A program made the translations under genes and the position numbers. Shown here in pieces: positions 14,603 through 18,813 of a stretch of DNA of 18,813 bases (the stretch's first letter is position 1; each line of letters opens with the position of its first letter). The notes under the pieces were generated by a model. That model saw only the letters and a list, made by a program, of their open reading frames with translations. It was not told the DNA's origin and searched no databases. The DNA comes from Dehalococcoidia bacterium (GTDB lineage Bacteria; Chloroflexota; Dehalococcoidia; Dehalococcoidales; UBA1222): assembly GCA_009786345.1 (NCBI GenBank), contig WQTJ01000114.1, forward strand, positions 1-18,813, read 5' to 3'.

Positions 14603-17428
14603 TCATCCAAGCACTTGTTTAAGGTAATAGCCTGTAGCTGATGTTTTATGACAAGCAACATCTTCTGGCGTACCCTCAACCACCACCTGCCCACCACAAT
14701 CGCCCGCTCCCGGCCCCAAGTCAATTATCCAGTCAGCATTCTTAATCACATCCAAGTGATGCTCAATAATTACTACCGAGTTACCACCATCCACTAAACG
14801 CTGAAGTACTCGCATGAGTGCAGCTACATCCTCAAATGCCAAGCCCGTAGTCGGCTCATCTAGAATATACAATGTACGGCCAGTGGCACGCCGTGCCAAT
14901 TCTGTCGCTAATTTCACACGCTGTGCCTCACCACCAGAAAGATATGGCGCCGGTTGCCCTAGACAAATATAACCTAATCCAACGGCATGTAGTGTTTCAA
15001 GTTTGTTTTTGATTTTTGGAAAATGCTCAAAGAAAATCAATGCTTCTTCCACAGTCATATCCAACACATCAGCAATACTTTTGCCTTTGAATTTGATTTC
15101 CAAGACTTCGCGGTTATAACGCGCCCCGTGGCACACGTCACATGGCACTGTAACATCCGGCAGAAACTGCATTTCAATCTGGATAAAACCTTCACCATGG
15201 CAAGCCTCACAGCGCCCACCTTTAACATTGAAAGAGAAACGCCCAGCCGTATAGCCGCACTGGCGGGACTCAGGCGCAGTAGCAAACAACTCACGTATAT
15301 GGGTAAATACACCAGTATATGTAGCCGGATTGGATCGCGGCGTGCGCCCAATAGGAGACTGGTCAATATTGATAACTTTATCAATATTCTCTATTCCCAC
15401 CACATCATCCACCTCACCAGGTTTTTCACGCGCCTTATATAACACCTGTGCCAATTTGCGATAAAACACTTCGTTTATCAGTGTGCTCTTGCCAGACCCA
15501 GAAACGCCTGTGACCACCACTAGCTCACCCAATGGTATATGCACTTCAAGATTTTTGAGATTATTCTGACGTGCCCCTTTAATAACAATTTCCTCACCGC
15601 TACCAACGCGTCGCTGCAAAGGAACCGGTATTTGTTTACGCCCAGAAAGATATTGCCCTGTAAGCGATGATTCGGATTTCAGAATTTCCTCAAGCGTACC
15701 TGCTGCAACCACTTGGCCGCCATGCTCACCTGCTCCAGGCCCCATATCTATAATATAATCTGCAGCACGCATAATGGCTTCATCATGTTCAACAACCACC
15801 AGACTATTGCCTAAATCACGCAGGTTTTTGAATGTTTCTACTAAACGATAATTATCAGACGGATGCAACCCAATAGTAGGTTCATCACAGATATACATTA
15901 CGCCCATCAGCCCACTACCAATCTGGGTAGCCAGACGGATGCGTTGTCCTTCGCCGCCAGAAAGAGTGCCTGATGAACGCTCTAGCGTCAGATAGTCCAG
16001 CCCTACATTCACTAAGAAGCGCAGTCTAGAAGTAATCTCTTTAATAATTTCGCGTGCAATTGTGCACTCTTTCTCACTTAGAATGGTCTGTTCGCCACCA
16101 AGTGCAGTAATCCATTCTATGGACTTACCCACAGACATGCCAACCGCTTGCACGATGTTAATTCCCCCAATAGTAACAGCAAGCGCTTCCGGCTTAAGGC
16201 GCTTACCCTCACACGATTGGCAAGGCAGTGTTATCATATACTGCTCCAAAGCTACACGCGACAACTCAGACTCAGTATCATGATGTAAACGTTCCAAGCG
16301 CGGAATAACACCCTCAAAGCCATTAAAATAGGTACGCGGCTTACCAAAATGATTACGATAACTATGTGATTCGCCGCCCTCACCATAAAGTACTAAATGC
16401 ATAGCTTCTTCGCTAAGATCTTTTATCGGAGTATCGAGCGAAAAATGATGTCGACGTGCCAAATCCTCCAATTGTGAGAAATACCATGTCTGCCACTGAT
16501 ACGGATGAATAGCACCATCTGCCAGCGAAAGTTCTTTGTTTGGAATCACTAAACTTGGGTCAAATTCCATTTTTACGCCCAAGCCGGTACAAGCGGGGCA
16601 AGCCCCATGCGGACTGTTAAAGCTGAAAGTACGCGGTTCCACCTCGCCTATACTAATACTGCAATCAGGACAAGCAAACTGCTCAGAAAAGAGAATATCC
16701 TCTCCTTCCACTATTGAAATCAACGCCACTCCTTTGCCTTGTTTAAGTGCAGTTTCTACCGAATCAGCAATGCGGTGTTGATTGCCGTCCTGTCCGACAA
16801 CCAAGCGATCAATGACAACATCTATGGTATGTTTCTTTTTCTTATCCAGCTCAATATCACTATCCAGTTCTTTAATAATGCCATCTACCCGTACGCGAGC
16901 ATATCCACCCTTACGCAAGTCATCAAGCATATCCTTATACTCACCTTTGCGGTCTTTAACCATTGGCGCAAGTACAAGTATGCGTGAACCAACAGGTAGC
17001 GCCAGCACTGAATCCACAATCTGCTGTACTGTTTGCATGGAAATCTCACGCCCACAATGCGGGCAATGAGGGTGTCCCACGCGAGCAAACAGCAAGCGCA
17101 TATAATCATAAATTTCAGTAATGGTTCCAACTGTAGAGCGCGGATTATGGCTTACGCCTTTTTGGTCGATAGAAATAGCCGGACTTAGACCTTCAATATA
17201 GTCCACATCCGGTTTTTCCATACGCCCTAAAAATTGGCGCGCATATGCGGAAAGAGATTCCATATAGCGGCGCTGCCCCTCAGCAAATATCGTGTCAAAT
17301 GCCAGCGACGACTTGCCAGAACCGGAAACACCAGTGATAACCACCAACTTGTCGCGTGGAATTGTAACATCTATATTTTTGAGGTTATGTTCGCGTGCGC
17401 CTTTGATAAAAATGCTGTTGTAAGACAT
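14603..17428 (-). CDS. uvrA: Excinuclease ABC subunit A
   Basis: UvrA is the damage-sensing ATPase of nucleotide excision repair and loads UvrB. At 941 residues it has normal length. Seen in order: Walker A GVSGSGKS (33-40); a CPHC pair (Cys122, Cys125); the first zinc module (Cys253, Cys256, Cys277, Cys280); the signature [16 protein letters not shown] with Walker [10 protein letters not shown]; the second Walker A (641-648); a second zinc module (Cys740, Cys743, Cys763, Cys766); and the signature [13 protein letters not shown] with Walker [11 protein letters not shown]. The residue after TTGL, normally His, is Ala864 here. The ATG at 17428 has no visible ribosome site. It converges on the GT-C-like gene with no terminator between, and is divergent from trxB. 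Confidence 0.97.
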   Translation of the reverse strand: MSYNSIFIKGAREHNLKNIDVTIPRDKLVVITGVSGSGKSSLAFDTIFAEGQRRYMESLSAYARQFLGRMEKPDVDYIEGLSPAISIDQKGVSHNPRSTVGTITEIYDYMRLLFARVGHPHCPHCGREISMQTVQQIVDSVLALPVGSRILVLAPMVKDRKGEYKDMLDDLRKGGYARVRVDGIIKELDSDIELDKKKKHTIDVVIDRLVVGQDGNQHRIADSVETALKQGKGVALISIVEGEDILFSEQFACPDCSISIGEVEPRTFSFNSPHGACPACTGLGVKMEFDPSLVIPNKELSLADGAIHPYQWQTWYFSQLEDLARRHHFSLDTPIKDLSEEAMHLVLYGEGGESHSYRNHFGKPRTYFNGFEGVIPRLERLHHDTESELSRVALEQYMITLPCQSCEGKRLKPEALAVTIGGINIVQAVGMSVGKSIEWITALGGEQTILSEKECTIAREIIKEITSRLRFLVNVGLDYLTLERSSGTLSGGEGQRIRLATQIGSGLMGVMYICDEPTIGLHPSDNYRLVETFKNLRDLGNSLVVVEHDEAIMRAADYIIDMGPGAGEHGGQVVAAGTLEEILKSESSLTGQYLSGRKQIPVPLQRRVGSGEEIVIKGARQNNLKNLEVHIPLGELVVVTGVSGSGKSTLINEVFYRKLAQVLYKAREKPGEVDDVVGIENIDKVINIDQSPIGRTPRSNPATYTGVFTHIRELFATAPESRQCGYTAGRFSFNVKGGRCEACHGEGFIQIEMQFLPDVTVPCDVCHGARYNREVLEIKFKGKSIADVLDMTVEEALIFFEHFPKIKNKLETLHAVGLGYICLGQPAPYLSGGEAQRVKLATELARRATGRTLYILDEPTTGLAFEDVAALMRVLQRLVDGGNSVVIIEHHLDVIKNADWIIDLGPGAGDCGGQVVVEGTPEDVACHKTSATGYYLKQVLG

Positions 17429-17444
17429 AAAAGTTTATGTGACA

Positions 17445-17473
17445 ATTTTAGCATTGACTATAATTTGGGGCAA
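17445..17473 (-). promoter_or_regulatory. Probable uvrA promoter
   Basis: On the minus strand TTGCCC (17468-17473) and TAAAAT (17445-17450) are 17 bp apart, and TGC precedes the -10. The predicted start leaves a leader of about 10 nt. I looked for but did not find a convincing LexA/SOS palindrome here. Confidence 0.55.
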
Positions 17474-17549
17474 GCATACCTCCATAGTTCAATCTTTTTC
17501 AACAGTACAGAGAGTTTAGCAGAATATATCTCATCCGTATAAGTGGAAA

Positions 17550-17558
17550 TGCTATAAT
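17550..17558 (+). promoter_or_regulatory. Extended -10 promoter of trxB
   Basis: TGCTATAAT is a perfect extended -10 element about 90 nt before the trxB ATG. The -35 position (CTCATC, 17530-17535) is poor. The element is identical to the one ahead of dgt. It lies back to back with the uvrA promoter in a 218-nt divergent region. Confidence 0.55.
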
Positions 17559-17565
17559 ATGTCAT

Positions 17566-17628
17566 ATGTGGGGCAAGGTCAAAATCCTCAGCCTTAACAA
17601 TCACACCACCAAGCACTATATTGCGTAA
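17566..17628 (+). CDS. Possible leaderless 20-aa ORF in the trxB leader (doubtful)
   Basis: An ATG at 17566 falls at the transcription start predicted from the extended -10 at 17550-17558 (about 7 nt downstream). It opens 20 codons (start MWGKVKILSL) ending in TAA at 17626-17628, 18 nt before the trxB ATG. There is no room for a ribosome site, so translation would have to be leaderless. It could be a leader peptide or chance. Confidence 0.2.
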   Translation: MWGKVKILSLNNHTTKHYIA

Positions 17629-17646
17629 TAATAAGCGGAGTAAAAC

Positions 17647-18585
17647 ATGAACCAAGAGAATACAACACAAAAGTTTGACGTAATTATCATCGGTGGCGGT
17701 CCGGCAGGGCTTTCCGCCGCAATATATACCGCACGCGACCGATTATCAACACTGCTGATTGAAAAAAGCATAATCGGTGGGATGATTAACGAAGCCGATA
17801 AAGTAGACAATTACCCGGGATTCCACGAAGGCATCTCAGGAATGGATTTGACATCCAAGATGTATAAACAAGCACAGAAATATGAACTGCAAGATGTAAA
17901 TACTGAAGTACTTTCCATCTCTGCCAATGCCCCGCGCGACTTCAGCGTAAAAACCGCCGATACAGAGTATCTTGCAAAATCGGTCATAATTGCCAGCGGA
18001 TCAGACAAACAGAAATTGGGTATCCCTGGCGAAAAAGAATTTACAGGGCGAGGCGTTTCATACTGCGCGACCTGTGATGCGCCTTTCTACCGAGAAAAAA
18101 CGGTTGCTGTGGTTGGTGGCGGCAATTCCGCCATATACGAAGCATTGCACTTAGCCAAATTCGCCAGCAAGGTATACATAATCCACCGCCGAAACCAGTT
18201 CCGCGCTACAACCATAATACAGGAACGTGCTAAATCAGAACCTAAAATTAAGTTTATCCTCAACACTGTAGTAGAAGCTGTACAAGGTACGGATTTTGTA
18301 GAAAATCTGATGCTTAAAAATATAACTAGCAACCAAATTTCAGAACTAAGTGTGGATGGAGTATTTGTTTCTATCGGGATCAAACCCAATACCAGCTACA
18401 TTAAAAACCTGTTAGCACTAGATGATAGTGGTATGATTATTGTGGATTCTAATATGCAAACCAACGTACCAGGCATATTTGCAGCCGGTGACATCCGACA
18501 TAACTCAATCCGCCAAGTTATAGCTGCCGCGGGTGATGGCTCAATAGCTGCCATGAGCGCTAAAAAATGGGTTGAAGAAAGCTAA
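17647..18585 (+). CDS. trxB: Thioredoxin reductase (NADPH-type)
   Basis: This FAD-dependent enzyme passes electrons from NADPH to thioredoxin, supporting ribonucleotide reductase and thiol repair in the cytoplasm. It is 312 residues long, the usual size for the low-molecular-weight bacterial enzyme. The FAD-binding GGGPAGLSAAIYTAR is at 16-30, and the redox-active CATC is at Cys140/Cys143. The NADPH domain has GGGNSA and HRRNQFRA, whose paired Arg residues favour NADPH. The C-terminal FAD motif is GIFAAGDIRHNSIRQVIAAAGDGSIAA. ATG at 17647 has GGAG 6 nt upstream. A thioredoxin gene is not in the window. It is divergent from uvrA and 113 nt before rplI. Confidence 0.95.
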   Translation: MNQENTTQKFDVIIIGGGPAGLSAAIYTARDRLSTLLIEKSIIGGMINEADKVDNYPGFHEGISGMDLTSKMYKQAQKYELQDVNTEVLSISANAPRDFSVKTADTEYLAKSVIIASGSDKQKLGIPGEKEFTGRGVSYCATCDAPFYREKTVAVVGGGNSAIYEALHLAKFASKVYIIHRRNQFRATTIIQERAKSEPKIKFILNTVVEAVQGTDFVENLMLKNITSNQISELSVDGVFVSIGIKPNTSYIKNLLALDDSGMIIVDSNMQTNVPGIFAAGDIRHNSIRQVIAAAGDGSIAAMSAKKWVEES

Positions 18586-18615
18586 TCCTCAATAGCAGTC
18601 AATTGCTAAAAATAG

Positions 18616-18641
18616 CAAAATATCTCGTTTTGCCTGTTTTA
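18616..18641 (+). terminator. Weak candidate terminator after trxB
   Basis: GCAAAA and TTTTGC can form a 6-bp stem with a 7-nt loop, followed by CTGTTTTA. The stem is AT-rich and the T-run is short, so termination may be incomplete or may happen elsewhere. Confidence 0.3.
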
Positions 18642-18659
18642 AGTCAAGACTACATCGGT

Positions 18660-18665
18660 TATAAT
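18660..18665 (+). promoter_or_regulatory. -10 element ahead of rplI
   Basis: TATAAT lies 33 nt before the rplI ATG. The -35 at 17 bp (TTTTAA) is weak. Confidence 0.45.
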
Positions 18666-18698
18666 GTAGCCCTAATAATTCCATGAGGTAATACTGAC

Positions 18699-18813
18699 AT
18701 GAAAATCATTTTTTTAAAGGATGTTCCCAACGTAGCCAGAGCCAGTGAAATTAAGGAAGTCAACGATGGATACGCACGTAATTTCCTCATTCCCAAAAAG
18801 CTGGCGGTCGTTG
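18699..18813 (+). CDS. rplI: 50S ribosomal protein L9, N-terminal part (cut by window edge)
   Basis: The first 38 codons read [20 protein letters not shown] and continue [18 protein letters not shown]. The [11 protein letters not shown] motif is diagnostic of the L9 N-terminal domain, which binds 23S rRNA at the base of the L1 stalk. GAGGT sits 9 nt upstream of the ATG. In many genomes dnaB follows rplI, so a replicative helicase gene may lie just outside the window. Confidence 0.95.
   Translation, partial: MKIIFLKDVPNVARASEIKEVNDGYARNFLIPKKLAVV

Noticed and set aside
15023..15442. 139-codon plus-strand frame inside uvrA
   Set aside because: It lies entirely opposite conserved UvrA coding sequence including a zinc module, and has no promoter or ribosome site.
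17474..17520. Possible SOS/LexA box upstream of uvrA, suggested by GTTCAA and TTCAAC
   Set aside because: The two half-sites are direct, not inverted, repeats and match no LexA box I know.
1..18813. Search for CRISPR arrays, tRNA, rRNA, insertion-sequence ends or defence genes
   Set aside because: I saw no regularly spaced repeats, cloverleaf-like segments, transposase motifs or terminal inverted repeats; the genes are nearly all core functions.

Overview
The window looks like ordinary chromosomal core sequence from a moderately AT-rich bacterium. My best guess is a Chloroflexota member, most likely near Dehalococcoidia. That guess rests on the neighbourhood (ATP synthase operon, bifunctional-nuclease-family gene, PEP synthase, then dgt-dnaG-rpoD-sbcC), on AGGAGG-type ribosome binding sites, and on the form of the DnaG zinc finger. 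The taxonomy is an inference from gene order recalled from memory, not from a search. I see no tRNA, rRNA, CRISPR array, insertion sequence, integrase or phage gene.

Layout. Positions 1-1998 (minus strand) hold the start of an F-type ATP synthase operon in the order atpB-atpE-atpF-atpH, with atpH cut by the window edge. Its probable promoter is near 2188-2217. Next, also on the minus strand, is a DUF151 bifunctional-nuclease-family gene (2328-2924) with a near-consensus promoter and a clear terminator. Then, on the plus strand, come an unrecognised AT-rich four-helix membrane protein (3223-3804), PEP synthase (3898-6153) ending in a 16-bp terminator hairpin, and a run of dGTPase, DNA primase, housekeeping sigma factor and SbcC (6293-13129). 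A polytopic GT-C-like membrane protein (13175-14596) follows and converges on uvrA (14603-17428, minus). Divergent from uvrA is thioredoxin reductase (17647-18585, plus). The window ends in the first 38 codons of rplI (18699 onward).

How the genes fit together. The atp genes build the membrane sector and stator of a proton-type ATP synthase. The dgt-dnaG-rpoD-sbcC run joins dNTP-pool control, replication priming, promoter recognition and double-strand-break processing. It is tightly packed, with a 4-nt overlap and a 3-nt gap, so co-transcription is likely. UvrA adds nucleotide excision repair, TrxB supplies thiol reducing power, and PpsA feeds gluconeogenesis. Promoters readable by eye match the sigma-70 consensus expected for the RpoD encoded here, and several carry a TGC extended -10 element.

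I found no convincing undescribed multi-gene system. The points most worth checking are a possible small hydrophobic ORF between the atp promoter and atpB, a possible leaderless 20-residue ORF ahead of trxB, a His-to-Ala change in the C-terminal D-loop of UvrA, a C-x3-C zinc finger in DnaG, the unrecognised membrane protein at 3223, and sbcC coupled to rpoD with no sbcD nearby.
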